The notes under the pieces: generated by a model
What the model saw: only the letters and a program-made list of their open reading frames with translations
Told to the model about the DNA's origin: nothing
Databases searched by the model: none
Part shown: positions 9,106 through 16,587 of the stretch, piece by piece
Position numbering within the stretch: position 1 is the first letter of the stretch
Layout: the number at the start of each line of letters is the position of its first letter
Position numbers and translations under genes: made by a program
NCBI RefSeq assembly: GCF_003258945.1
Contig: NZ_QLIX01000001.1
Location: 372,001-436,000, forward strand
Source: Roseicella frigidaeris
Lineage (GTDB): Bacteria; Pseudomonadota; Alphaproteobacteria; Acetobacterales; Acetobacteraceae
Length of the DNA stretch: 64,000 nucleotides
Direction of reading: 5' to 3'

Positions 9106-10116
9106 ATGCGCCGTCCTGCCTTCCTGCTCGCGGCCTTCGCCGCCGCGGCCCTCGCGCTGGCGCCGGCGCTCGCGGATGCGCGGCCGGGCGGCGGCAGTTC
9201 CATGGGCAGCCGCGGCTCGCGCACCTGGAGCGCGCCGCCGTCCACCGGCACCGCCCCCGGCACCGCCCGGCAGATGGACCGGAGCTGGACCGAGCCTTCG
9301 CGCCCGGGCGGCAGCCTGGGCCAGGCGCCCTACAGCCGGCCGCCGATCGGCCAGCCGGGCGCGGCGGGCGGCCTGTTCTCGCGCTCGCCCTTCATGGCCG
9401 GGCTGCTCGGCGGCCTGATCGGCACCGGCCTCGGCGGCCTGCTCTTCGGCCATGGGCTGTTCGGCGGCTTCACCGGCTTCGGCAGCTTCCTCGGCTTCCT
9501 GCTGCAGATCGCCATCATCGTGCTGATCGCGCGCTTCGTGCTGAACGCGATCCGGCGGCGGCAGCAGCCGGCCTATGCGGGGGCCGGTGCCCCGGGCGGC
9601 ATGGCGCGCCAGGCCCAGGGCCCCGGGCAGGGGCCGGGCGACCGGATCGGCCATCCGCCGCGCCCGGGCTATGGCGGCGGCAGCGGCGGCGGCGCCCCGG
9701 CCGGGCAGCCGCTCCAGCTCACCCCGGCCGATTTCCAGGCCTTCGAGGCCACGCTGAAGACCGTGAACGAGGCCTGGTCGCGGCAGGATGAGCGGGCGAT
9801 GCGCGCCGTCGCCACGCCGGAGATGATGCAGTTCTTCGGCAACGACCTCGCCGATCTCGCCCGCCGCGGCTGGCGCAACGAGACGCGCGACACGGTGCTG
9901 GAGAAGGGCGACCTCGCCGAGGCCTGGCGGGAGGGCGGCCGCGACTACGCCACGGTCGCCATGCGCTTCTCGCAGATCGACGTCACCCGCCGGATCAGCG
10001 ACGGCGCGGTGGTGGAAGGCGACCTCAACCGCCGCCAGACGGTGACGGAGCTCTGGACCTTCACCCGCAGCCCGGGTGGCCCCTGGATGCTCTCGGCCAT
10101 CCAGCAGACGGGCTGA
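9106..10116 (+). CDS. Tim44-like domain protein, membrane-anchored
   Basis: 336 residues. A hydrophobic leader (about residues 1-25, ending ALADA) is followed by a Gly/Ser/Pro-rich segment. A strongly Gly-rich membrane region (about 105-165, with GLLGGLIGTGLGGLLFG and LLQIAIIVLIARFVL) comes next, then RRRQQ and another Gly/Pro linker. The C-terminal 120 residues (LTPADFQAFEATLKTVNEAWSRQD to the end) resemble the Tim44-like/MBA1 fold found in bacterial inner-membrane proteins of unclear role. A TTG upstream at 9067 is in frame, but ATG 9106, preceded by GGAGAG and giving a proper signal sequence, is the better start. GC-rich hairpin 10122-10139 follows the stop. Confidence 0.82.
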   Translation: MRRPAFLLAAFAAAALALAPALADARPGGGSSMGSRGSRTWSAPPSTGTAPGTARQMDRSWTEPSRPGGSLGQAPYSRPPIGQPGAAGGLFSRSPFMAGLLGGLIGTGLGGLLFGHGLFGGFTGFGSFLGFLLQIAIIVLIARFVLNAIRRRQQPAYAGAGAPGGMARQAQGPGQGPGDRIGHPPRPGYGGGSGGGAPAGQPLQLTPADFQAFEATLKTVNEAWSRQDERAMRAVATPEMMQFFGNDLADLARRGWRNETRDTVLEKGDLAEAWREGGRDYATVAMRFSQIDVTRRISDGAVVEGDLNRRQTVTELWTFTRSPGGPWMLSAIQQTG

Positions 10117-10121
10117 CCGGC

Positions 10122-10139
10122 CCGGGGGCCTGCCCCCGG
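10122..10139 (+). terminator. Candidate hairpin terminator after the Tim44-like gene
   Basis: CCGGGGG and CCCCCGG form a 7-bp GC stem with a 4-base loop, starting 6 bp after the stop codon of the Tim44-like gene. There is no T-run after it, so it is only a possible terminator or an mRNA 3'-end stabiliser. Confidence 0.4.
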
Positions 10140-10308
10140 CGCTCCCGCCGCCTGATATCGCCGCTGTTGCCGCGTTTTGGTCACATTTGCGCCGTTCCAG
10201 CCCTTGGCTGGGGCGGCGCGGTCGCAATTGTGGTGGAGAGAGGCCAAATCATGGCATGATCGTGGCAGAGCGCTGCCGCCGGCCCAAATTCCAGGAGGTC
10301 CTCGCTGT

Positions 10309-10491
10309 ATGGTCGCCCTGTGCTTCCTCGCTGTTCTCGCTGCCGTCGCCGGGCTGACCATGGTTGCCCTGGCGCTCGTGCCGGCGGCGGCGCTGGCCTC
10401 GGGCGCGCTGCTGGCCGCACCGGCCTTCGGTGCCGTCTCCCTGGTCAGCGGCCTCGCCGCGGCCGTCCTGGCGCTCCGCCGCGCCGGCTGA
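10309..10491 (+). CDS. Small hydrophobic membrane protein, 60 residues
   Basis: A short frame that is almost entirely hydrophobic ([25 protein letters not shown] start; ends LALRRAG). It could form two membrane helices with a Gly/Ala/Ser-rich turn and a positively charged C terminus. AGGAGG lies 10 bp before ATG 10309, which supports translation from there rather than from the longer upstream frame. No family recognised. It stands alone between the Tim44-like gene and the small protein at 10694. Confidence 0.5.
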   Translation: MVALCFLAVLAAVAGLTMVALALVPAAALASGALLAAPAFGAVSLVSGLAAAVLALRRAG

Positions 10492-10693
10492 GGCCATGCC
10501 CCGTGACCGGCTCCTTGCCGGCGGCGACTCCGCGCCTCCCTGACCGGATCGGCCATGGCACGCGCCAAGCGCGTCCATTCCCCCTCAGCGATCACGCTCC
10601 AACGGCGCTATTTCCATGCTGCGATGCGGCATCGGCGCAACGCCCGGACGGCGGCGCCCGTTGAAGCGCATTCGCTGGATGAGGGAGGAATCG

Positions 10694-10975
10694 TTGCCTC
10701 GAACCATTTCCGCCGAGTTCGACGTCCGACGCGAGGCCGAGCTGGCCGTGGAACGGCTGGTGCAGGAATACAAGCTCGACCGCTCCGCCGTGACGGTCAC
10801 GACGGTCGGCGAGGACAACACCGCCGGCACGCGGCCCTCGGGCGCCGATCGGGACGATGCGACGGGCGACGAGGCGGCGAGCCCGACCCATGGCCGGATC
10901 CGGGTCTCGGCCACGGTGGACGATGCCGTCGCCGACAAGGCGCAGGCCGCCATGCGGCAGGCGCGGGACGCCTAG
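10694..10975 (+). CDS. Small conserved-looking protein, probable TTG start, 93 residues
   Basis: The protein reads RTISAEFDVRREAELAVERLVQEYKLDRSAVTV, then an acidic, disordered Asp/Ala/Gly/Thr patch, then GRIRVSATVDDAVADKAQAAMRQA. Beta-alpha-beta halves around a flexible linker resemble small soluble alphaproteobacterial proteins of unknown function, related in style to ferredoxin-like stress proteins. GGGAGGA sits 4 bp before TTG 10694. An in-frame ATG at 10679 has no ribosome site, so TTG is preferred. Its TAG stop (10973-10975) directly abuts a hairpin repeat copy. Confidence 0.65.
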   Translation: MPRTISAEFDVRREAELAVERLVQEYKLDRSAVTVTTVGEDNTAGTRPSGADRDDATGDEAASPTHGRIRVSATVDDAVADKAQAAMRQARDA

Positions 10976-11022
10976 GGCAGATCCCGTTCGAGTGGACACC
11001 CGCGAACGGGTGAAGCGGCCTC
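10975..11022 (+). repeat. Composite hairpin repeat, copy 2 (module A only, degenerate)
   Basis: Starts GGGCAGATCCCGTTCGAGTG, has GACA in place of the usual GAAA loop, and ends CGAACGGGTGAAGCGGCCTC. The left arm is intact and the right arm has two changes that weaken the upper stem. It starts at the last base of the stop codon of the 10694 gene and ends 12 bp before the convergent lipid kinase stop. Confidence 0.75.
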
Positions 11023-11033
11023 ACCGACAGGCG

Positions 11034-11939
11034 TCAGGGAGGTGGGATGGCGAGGCCCGCCCGATCCGTCGCCGGGAGCATCACGGCGATCGGCCCCGGC
11101 GCATCCTCGATCGTCACCGGCAGGGTCCCGGCGGGGTCGCCATCCGCCTGCGCCGGCACCGCCTCGCCCCGCAGCAGGATGCGCCGCGCCGGCCGCAGCT
11201 CCACCCCCGGCAGCCGCGGCAGCAGGTCGAGCGGCAGGGCGGCGCCATACAGCGCCGCCCGCAGCGCCCCGCCCCGCCGGAACAGCGCCACCTGGAAGCC
11301 GGCCGCGCCCGGCCGCGCCATCGGCGCCAGCAGGTGCCGCCCGGCATAGAGCCGCCCCTTGCTGACGATGGCGCCCGCCACCTCGACCGGCTCGCCATCC
11401 AGCTCGGCGAGGAAGCGCGGATGCCGGTACCGCGGCAGCTCGCGCAGCGCCTGCAGCACATAGGCGCCGCGGCCGAGCCGCCGCTTCAGCCCGAGATCGA
11501 GTCCCTGCACCACCGCGGCGTCGAAGCCGGCGCCGAGCATCTGCACGAAGAGCCGCTCCCGGCCATCGGCGAAGCGGGCGAGGCCCGGGCGCAGCAGGCG
11601 CGGCCTGCCCTCGGCGAGGATGACGGCGGCGGCATCCGGCCGCAGCGGCAGCCCCAGCTCCCAGGCCAGAACATTGGCAGTGCCGAAGGGCAGGATGCCG
11701 AGCCGCGAGGCGCCGCCGGCGAGGCCGGCCGCCACCTCCGCGATGGTGCCGTCGCCGCCGGCCGCGACGACGAGCGGCGTGCCCGCCGCCGCCGCCGCCC
11801 GCGCCAGCACCGTGGCATGGCCGGGATGCCGGGTCTCGGCCACCTCCGCCGGCAGGCCGGCGCGCGCCAGGGCGGCGAGGGCGCGGACCAGGCGCCGGCG
11901 CCGGCGCGTCCCGGCCGCGGGGTTGAACAGGATGAGCAT
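11034..11939 (-). CDS. Diacylglycerol kinase family lipid kinase (DagK/YegS type)
   Basis: 301 residues. It would phosphorylate a lipid such as diacylglycerol using ATP at the inner membrane. The N terminus MLILFNPAAGTRRRRR and the nucleotide-binding AAGGDGTIAEVA with PFGTANVLAWELGLP are the DAGK catalytic-domain signatures. The rest (LGAGFDAAVV, YVLQALRELPRYRHP, APMARPGAAGFQV) matches the YegS-like C-terminal beta-sandwich. CAT 11937-11939 is the start; the open frame runs to 12080 through a Pro/Arg/Ala-rich stretch that is not family sequence. It is divergent from the envelope gene pair at 12207. Confidence 0.88.
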   Translation of the reverse strand: MLILFNPAAGTRRRRRLVRALAALARAGLPAEVAETRHPGHATVLARAAAAAGTPLVVAAGGDGTIAEVAAGLAGGASRLGILPFGTANVLAWELGLPLRPDAAAVILAEGRPRLLRPGLARFADGRERLFVQMLGAGFDAAVVQGLDLGLKRRLGRGAYVLQALRELPRYRHPRFLAELDGEPVEVAGAIVSKGRLYAGRHLLAPMARPGAAGFQVALFRRGGALRAALYGAALPLDLLPRLPGVELRPARRILLRGEAVPAQADGDPAGTLPVTIEDAPGPIAVMLPATDRAGLAIPPP

Positions 11940-12206
11940 GCTGGCGTCCCGGTGCTGCGTGGCGGCCGGCGCCGCCGGGCTGGCCGGCGATCCGGCGCCG
12001 GGAGGCCCGCCCGGCCGGGGCGCGCGCCGCTGTAGCGAGGTTCGGGAGACAGGCGCGCGACAATCGCGTGTCCGGGCCATGACATTCGCCGGGGCGGGGC
12101 GCCTTTCCCGGGCGCGTCATGGAAGCGTCACCGCCCTGTTGCACGGCCCGGTCTACTGCCGGGGCGCGAGCGTCCCCCGGGCCGGGGAGCGCCGAAGGCA
12201 GGTGCG

Positions 12207-13016
12207 ATGCAGACGACCGAGACCCGACGCCGCTACCGCACGATCTTCCTCTCGGACGTGCATCTCGGCACCCGCGGCTGCCGCGCGGATTTCCTGCTCG
12301 ATTTCCTCCGCCGCACCGAATGCGAGCGGCTCTTCCTCGTCGGCGACATCGTCGATGGCTGGCGCCTGCGGAAATCCTGGTACTGGACGGAGGAGTTCGA
12401 CGAGGTGCTGCGGCAGATCCTGCGCATGGCGCGGCGCGGCGTGGAGGTCACCTACATCCCCGGCAACCACGACGAGATGTTCCGCGGCTGGCTCGGCCTC
12501 GGCTTCGAGGTGGCCGGCGTGCGCATGCTGCGCGAGGCGGTGCACGAGGCCGCCGATGGCCGGCGCTACCTCATCATCCATGGCGACGAGTTCGACGGCG
12601 TCATCCGCTACGCCAAGGTGCTCGCCCATCTCGGCGACCGGGCCTATGACGGGGCGCTCACCCTGAACCGCTTGTTCAACGCCGCCCGCCGGCGCCTCGG
12701 CTACCCCTACTGGTCGCTCTCGCAATGGCTGAAGCGCCAGGTGAAGGAGGCGGTGAAGGCGATCGACCGCTTCGAGATCGCGCTGGCGAACGAGGCGAAG
12801 CGGCGCGGCCTCGACGGCGTGGTCTGCGGCCATATCCACCATGCCGAGATGCGGCGGGTGCAGGGCGTGCTCTACATGAACGACGGCGACTGGGTGGAGA
12901 GCTGCACCGCGCTGGTCGAGCATGCCGATGGCCGCTTCGAGCTGGTCGACTGGGCGCGCGAGAACCGCCTTTCCTTCTGGCCGGGGGCCGCGCGCCCGGC
13001 CATCGCCGCCGCCTGA
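12207..13016 (+). CDS. UDP-2,3-diacylglucosamine diphosphatase-like metallophosphoesterase
   Basis: 269 residues of the calcineurin-like metallophosphoesterase fold (COG2908, LpxH group). All metal-binding blocks are present: SDVHLG (D17, H19), GDIVDGW (D47, D50), GNHDE (86-90), HGDEFD (H125) and GHIHHAE (208-212). The enzyme would hydrolyse UDP-2,3-diacylglucosamine in lipid A synthesis, or a related pyrophosphate. This subgroup is longer than E. coli LpxH and is often paired with a glycosyltransferase, as here (next gene 12 bp downstream), so the exact substrate is uncertain. ATG 12207 follows GAAGGCAGGTGCG. Confidence 0.85.
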   Translation: MQTTETRRRYRTIFLSDVHLGTRGCRADFLLDFLRRTECERLFLVGDIVDGWRLRKSWYWTEEFDEVLRQILRMARRGVEVTYIPGNHDEMFRGWLGLGFEVAGVRMLREAVHEAADGRRYLIIHGDEFDGVIRYAKVLAHLGDRAYDGALTLNRLFNAARRRLGYPYWSLSQWLKRQVKEAVKAIDRFEIALANEAKRRGLDGVVCGHIHHAEMRRVQGVLYMNDGDWVESCTALVEHADGRFELVDWARENRLSFWPGAARPAIAAA

Positions 13017-13027
13017 CCCGCCGGCCG

Positions 13028-14086
13028 ATGCTGCTCGATGCGGCCGCGCCCGCGGGCGCGGCGACGGGGCTCGGCGAGGCCGAGGCGCTGCGGCTGCTGA
13101 TCGTCACCGATGCCTGGCATCCGCAGGTGAACGGCGTGGTGCGCACCCTGGCCACCATCGCGGGCGAGCTGCGCGGGCGCGGCGATGCGGTGGAGGTGAT
13201 CGGGCCGGACCGCTTCCGCACCCTGCCGCTGCCGAGCTATCCTGAGATCCGCCTGGCGCTGCGGCCGCGCCGCGGGCTCGCCGCCATGGTCGACGCCTTC
13301 CGCCCGAGCGCCGTCCACATCGCCACGGAGGGGCCGCTGGGCTGGGCGATGCGCCGGCTCTGCCGCCGCCGCGGCTGGCCCTTCACCACCAGCTTCCACA
13401 CCAAATTCCCGGATTACCTGGCGGCCCGCACCGGCCTGCCGCCGCGCTTCGCCTGGGCGGTGCTGCGGCATTTCCACGAGGCCGGGCGCGGCACCTTCGC
13501 CGCCACCCCCTCGCTGCGCACGGAGCTGGCGGCGCGCGGCTTCACCCGGGTGCGGCCCTGGACCCGCGGCGTCGATCTCGACCTCTTCCGCCCCGCGCCG
13601 CGCGAGGAATGGGGGCTGCCGCGGCCGATCTTCCTCTATGCCGGGCGGGTGGCGGTGGAGAAGAACATCGAGGCCTTCCTCGCCCTCGACCTGCCGGGCT
13701 CGAAGGTGGTGGTCGGCGACGGGCCGCAGCGCGAGGCCCTGGCACGACGCTTCCCGGCGGCGCATTTCGCCGGCTGGCGACAGGGCGAGGCGCTGGCCCG
13801 GGCCTATGCCGGCGCCGATGTCTTCGTCTTTCCCTCCCGCACCGACACCTTCGGGCTGGTGATGCTGGAGGCGATGGCCTGCGGCACGCCGGTCGCGGCC
13901 TATCCGGTGACCGGGCCGCGCGACGTCATCCCCGGCTCCGGCGCCGGGGTGGTGGATGAGGATCTGCGCCGCGCCGCGCTGGCGGCGCTCGATTGCGACC
14001 GGGGCGCCTGCCGGCGGCATGCCGAGCGCTATTCCTGGGCCGCCTGCGCCGCCGATTTCCGCCGGCAACTGGTGCCGATGGGGTAG
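13028..14086 (+). CDS. Glycosyltransferase family 1 (GT4, MgtA-like)
   Basis: 352 residues with the GT-B fold. LLIVTDAWHPQVNGVVRTL at residue 22 is the nucleotide-sugar glycosyltransferase N-terminal signature. SAVHIATEGPLGWAMRR, FTTSFHTKFPDY and GVDLDLF follow, then the donor-binding FVFPSRTDTFGLVMLEAMACGTPV with the E-x7-E motif. Closest by eye to GDP-mannose-dependent alpha-mannosyltransferases that glycosylate lipids. It is translated 11 bp after the metallophosphoesterase and is presumably co-transcribed, so an envelope glycolipid or LPS sugar is the likely acceptor (inference). A degenerate copy of the hairpin repeat lies 51 bp after the stop. Confidence 0.88.
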   Translation: MLLDAAAPAGAATGLGEAEALRLLIVTDAWHPQVNGVVRTLATIAGELRGRGDAVEVIGPDRFRTLPLPSYPEIRLALRPRRGLAAMVDAFRPSAVHIATEGPLGWAMRRLCRRRGWPFTTSFHTKFPDYLAARTGLPPRFAWAVLRHFHEAGRGTFAATPSLRTELAARGFTRVRPWTRGVDLDLFRPAPREEWGLPRPIFLYAGRVAVEKNIEAFLALDLPGSKVVVGDGPQREALARRFPAAHFAGWRQGEALARAYAGADVFVFPSRTDTFGLVMLEAMACGTPVAAYPVTGPRDVIPGSGAGVVDEDLRRAALAALDCDRGACRRHAERYSWAACAADFRRQLVPMG

Positions 14087-14137
14087 GGCGCGACCCGCGC
14101 GAAAAGGCAAAGCGCCAGATCGTGGGATGGTGGCCTG

Positions 14138-14184
14138 GGCGGATTCCGGCCGAGGGGAAGCACGCGAACGGGCAAGGATGCTCC
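14138..14184 (+). repeat. Composite hairpin repeat, copy 3 (module A, degenerate)
   Basis: GGGCGGATTCCGGCCGAGGG, then GAAG as loop, CACGCGAACGGGCAAGGATGC and CTCC. It aligns base for base with module A of the copy at 44729, with about ten changes, and the stem is partly lost. It is the only recognisable element in the 242-bp gap between the glycosyltransferase and the glycine-rich gene. Confidence 0.6.
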
Positions 14185-14328
14185 GCAGGCTGCCTCGGAA
14201 CGGTTCCGGCATGGAGCGCCGCCGCGAGACTGTTCGATCTTTCAATCCTTCCGCGTCGGGCGGAGGATGCCGGCGCGCTTGCGGTGGGGCACGTGGCAGG
14301 CGGTGTGCAAAGCGGAAGGGACGCGGCG

Positions 14329-15573
14329 ATGAACCGGACCGGGCCATTCCACGAAGCCGCGTCGCAGCTATGGCATGCCGGCCGCTGGGCCTTGGCCGAT
14401 GGGCACTACGGAGCCCCGGCGCATGGGGGGCATGGTGCCTCGGCCCAGGCCGACCATGGCGGGCGGTGCGACGATACGGGCGGCGGCGATTCGGCCTCGA
14501 TGTTCGGCTTCCGCTACTGGGCATTGGCCGATGGGCACTACGGAGCCCCGGCGCATGGGGGGCATGGCGCCTCGGACCAGGCCGACCATGGCGGGCGGTG
14601 CGACGATGCGGGCGGTGGCGACCTGGGCGGTGGCGATCCGGGCTCGGTGTTCGGCTTCGTCTATACCGGCGGCTTCCAGACCTTCACCGTGCCGGAGACC
14701 GGCAGCTACGCCTTCACCGCGCTGGGCGCCGGGGGCGGAACCGGCAATGCGGGATCGGGCGAGAGCAGCGACGAGGCAGCCGGCGGCGGCGGTGCCATGG
14801 TGCAGGGGCTGCTGAGCCTGACCGCGGGAGAGGTCTTGACCATCGCCGTGGGCGGCAGGGGCGGCGACTCCTCCGATTCGATCGGCCCGGCAGGCGGCGG
14901 GGGCGGCACGTTCGTCGTGACGTCGGGCGGCGAGCTGCTGCTGGTCGCAGGGGGCGGGGGCGGTGGCGCGGTTGGCGGCGACGAGGCGCAGAGCCTGGGC
15001 GTCTCGGCCAGCCAGGCCGCAACGGCCGGCAAGTCCGCGTCTTTCGTTCCGGGCGAGTCCGTGGCCGGCGGCGCGCCCGGCAGCGATGGCAAGGGCGGTG
15101 AAGCCGGTCACCCCAAGGGCAGCGGCGATGGGTATGCCGGCGGCGGCGGCGCCGGCTTCCTGACCGATGGCGGCAACGGCGATGAGGTGGGCAACGCAGG
15201 CCATGGCGGCGACTCGTTTGCCAGCAAGCTCGCCGGCGGTGCCGGCGGCGGCGGCAATGGCGGGCATGGCGGCTTCGGTGGCGGCGGCGGCGGCGGTTAC
15301 CTGGGCGGCGGCGGTGGCGGCGGCGGGTATGACGGCGGCGGCGGCGGAGCGGCGGTGCAGAATGTTGGCGGTGGCGGCGGCGCCGGTGGCTCCTACGTCA
15401 TCGATGGCGCGCAGCACGTGACCTTCGCCGCCTATCCCTATGCCGTGAACGGTTCCATCGTGTTCGAACTGGAGCCGCCCTCGGCGGCGAACGATCCGGA
15501 CAGCGTGGATTGGGCGGCGCTGGCGACGCATGCGACGGCCAGTCTCTCGGCCGATGGGCTGTGGTTGGCGTAG
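14329..15573 (+). CDS. Glycine-rich protein with a tandem N-terminal duplication and ALK-type Gly-rich domain
   Basis: 414 residues, no signal peptide, no membrane segment. Residues 20-54 and 64-98 are near-identical copies beginning WALADGHYGAPAHGGHGAS and containing QADHGGRCDD; the DNA is almost identical too, pointing to a recent duplication of about 130 bp. Residues 110-135 (FVYTGGFQTFTVPETGSYAF) followed by very long Gly runs interspersed with FVVTSGGELLLVAGGGGGG and ending GGSYVIDGAQHVTF resemble the Gly-rich domain family of secreted bacterial and ALK-like proteins. ATG 14329 is preceded by GGAAGG. Function unknown; the His, Asp and Cys pattern in the repeats could bind metal (inference). 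It sits among envelope genes. Confidence 0.75.
   Translation: MNRTGPFHEAASQLWHAGRWALADGHYGAPAHGGHGASAQADHGGRCDDTGGGDSASMFGFRYWALADGHYGAPAHGGHGASDQADHGGRCDDAGGGDLGGGDPGSVFGFVYTGGFQTFTVPETGSYAFTALGAGGGTGNAGSGESSDEAAGGGGAMVQGLLSLTAGEVLTIAVGGRGGDSSDSIGPAGGGGGTFVVTSGGELLLVAGGGGGGAVGGDEAQSLGVSASQAATAGKSASFVPGESVAGGAPGSDGKGGEAGHPKGSGDGYAGGGGAGFLTDGGNGDEVGNAGHGGDSFASKLAGGAGGGGNGGHGGFGGGGGGGYLGGGGGGGGYDGGGGGAAVQNVGGGGGAGGSYVIDGAQHVTFAAYPYAVNGSIVFELEPPSAANDPDSVDWAALATHATASLSADGLWLA
14383..14640 (+). repeat. Intragenic direct repeat within the glycine-rich gene
   Basis: Two direct copies, about 14383-14500 and 14515-14632, share long exact stretches such as GGCCGATGGGCACTACGGAG and CAGGCCGACCATGGCGGGCG. 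They encode the 35-residue protein repeat. The few differences include both silent and amino-acid changes (Ala/Asp, Thr/Ala). Confidence 0.9.
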
Positions 15574-15864
15574 CAGGCGGTCGAGCCACCGGGGCATTCC
15601 TCCATCCGGGGCGGTGACCGGTCGCCGGCAAGGCGGACCCCGGAGGCGCCCGGTGAGGCGCCCGGTCTGCCCGTCCGCTTTCCCGCTCCGGCGCGGTGCG
15701 CCGCTCGGCACGCTGGACGGTGAGGCGCGCCCGGGGCCGCGGGCCGGTCCGGCGGAAGCGCCGGGCCGGGCGGGGATGCGCCGGGGAATCGCGGGCCGGG
15801 GACCGGCGCTGTTCCCCGCCGCCCGCCCGTGCTACCCGCCGCCATCCGTCATGCGCGCGCATCC
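15574..15864. other. Intergenic region without a recognised feature
   Basis: 291 bp of GC-rich sequence between the glycine-rich gene and the DUF374 acyltransferase gene. I see no hairpin repeat copy, promoter of good match or conserved small frame in it. GTG 15829 is an upstream in-frame alternative start for the acyltransferase gene. Confidence 0.4.
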
Positions 15865-16587
15865 ATGTTCCGGCGGCTGATCCGCTCCGCACCCGTGCAG
15901 GCCCTCTTTGCCCGGGCGCTCGGCCTCTATCTCGCCTGCGTCTACCGCACCACGCGCTGGACCCTGGTGGGGGAGGAGGCCATGCGCGCCGCCTTCCGCG
16001 ACGCCGAGGGCGCCCCGCGCACCGTCATCGCCGCCTTCTGGCACGAGCGGCTGCCGATGATGCCCATGCTCTGGCAGCGGGCCCGGGGCCTGCTGCCGGA
16101 GCTGGCGGGGCGGCGGGCGCATGTCCTCGTCTCCCGCCACCGCGATGGCCGCTTCATCGGCGAGGTGGTGCGCCGCTTCGAGCTCGAGATGGTGCACGCC
16201 TCCACCCGCCGCGGCGGCGCCACCGGCATGCGGACGCTGCTGCGGCTGCTGGCGCAGCGGGAGATGGTGGTGATCACCCCGGACGGGCCGCGTGGGCCGC
16301 GGCGGGTGGCGGCGCCGGGCGTCGCCCAGCTCGCCGCCGTCTCCGGCCTGCCGGTGCTGCCCTGCGCCGCCCGCACCACCCGGGTCCGGGTGTTGCCGAG
16401 CTGGGACCGCATGGTGCTGCCGCTGCCCTTCGCCCGCGGCGTGCTGGTGGTGCGGCCTGCGGTGCCGGTGGATCGCGCCGACCCGCTCGCCGCCCTGCCG
16501 GCGATCGAGGCCGCGCTCAGCGCCGCCTGCGCCGAGGCCGATGCCTGGGCCGCCGCGCCGGGCGCGGCCCGGGCGGCGCTGGCATGA
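15865..16587 (+). CDS. DUF374 lysophospholipid acyltransferase-like protein
   Basis: 240 residues. The DUF374 family belongs to the LPLAT superfamily and often precedes the Kdo transferase gene in alphaproteobacteria. The HX4D-like motif appears as FWHERLPMMP, followed by LVSRHRDGRFIGEVVRRF, HASTRRGGATGMRTLLRLL and ITPDGPRGPRRV (the substrate-binding DGPRGP block is diagnostic). It probably acylates a lipid A-related or phospholipid substrate at the inner membrane. ATG 15865 gives a good start (MFRRLIRSAP); GTG 15829 would add 12 residues. Its TGA stop overlaps the ATG of waaA, showing translational coupling. Confidence 0.85.
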   Translation: MFRRLIRSAPVQALFARALGLYLACVYRTTRWTLVGEEAMRAAFRDAEGAPRTVIAAFWHERLPMMPMLWQRARGLLPELAGRRAHVLVSRHRDGRFIGEVVRRFELEMVHASTRRGGATGMRTLLRLLAQREMVVITPDGPRGPRRVAAPGVAQLAAVSGLPVLPCAARTTRVRVLPSWDRMVLPLPFARGVLVVRPAVPVDRADPLAALPAIEAALSAACAEADAWAAAPGAARAALA

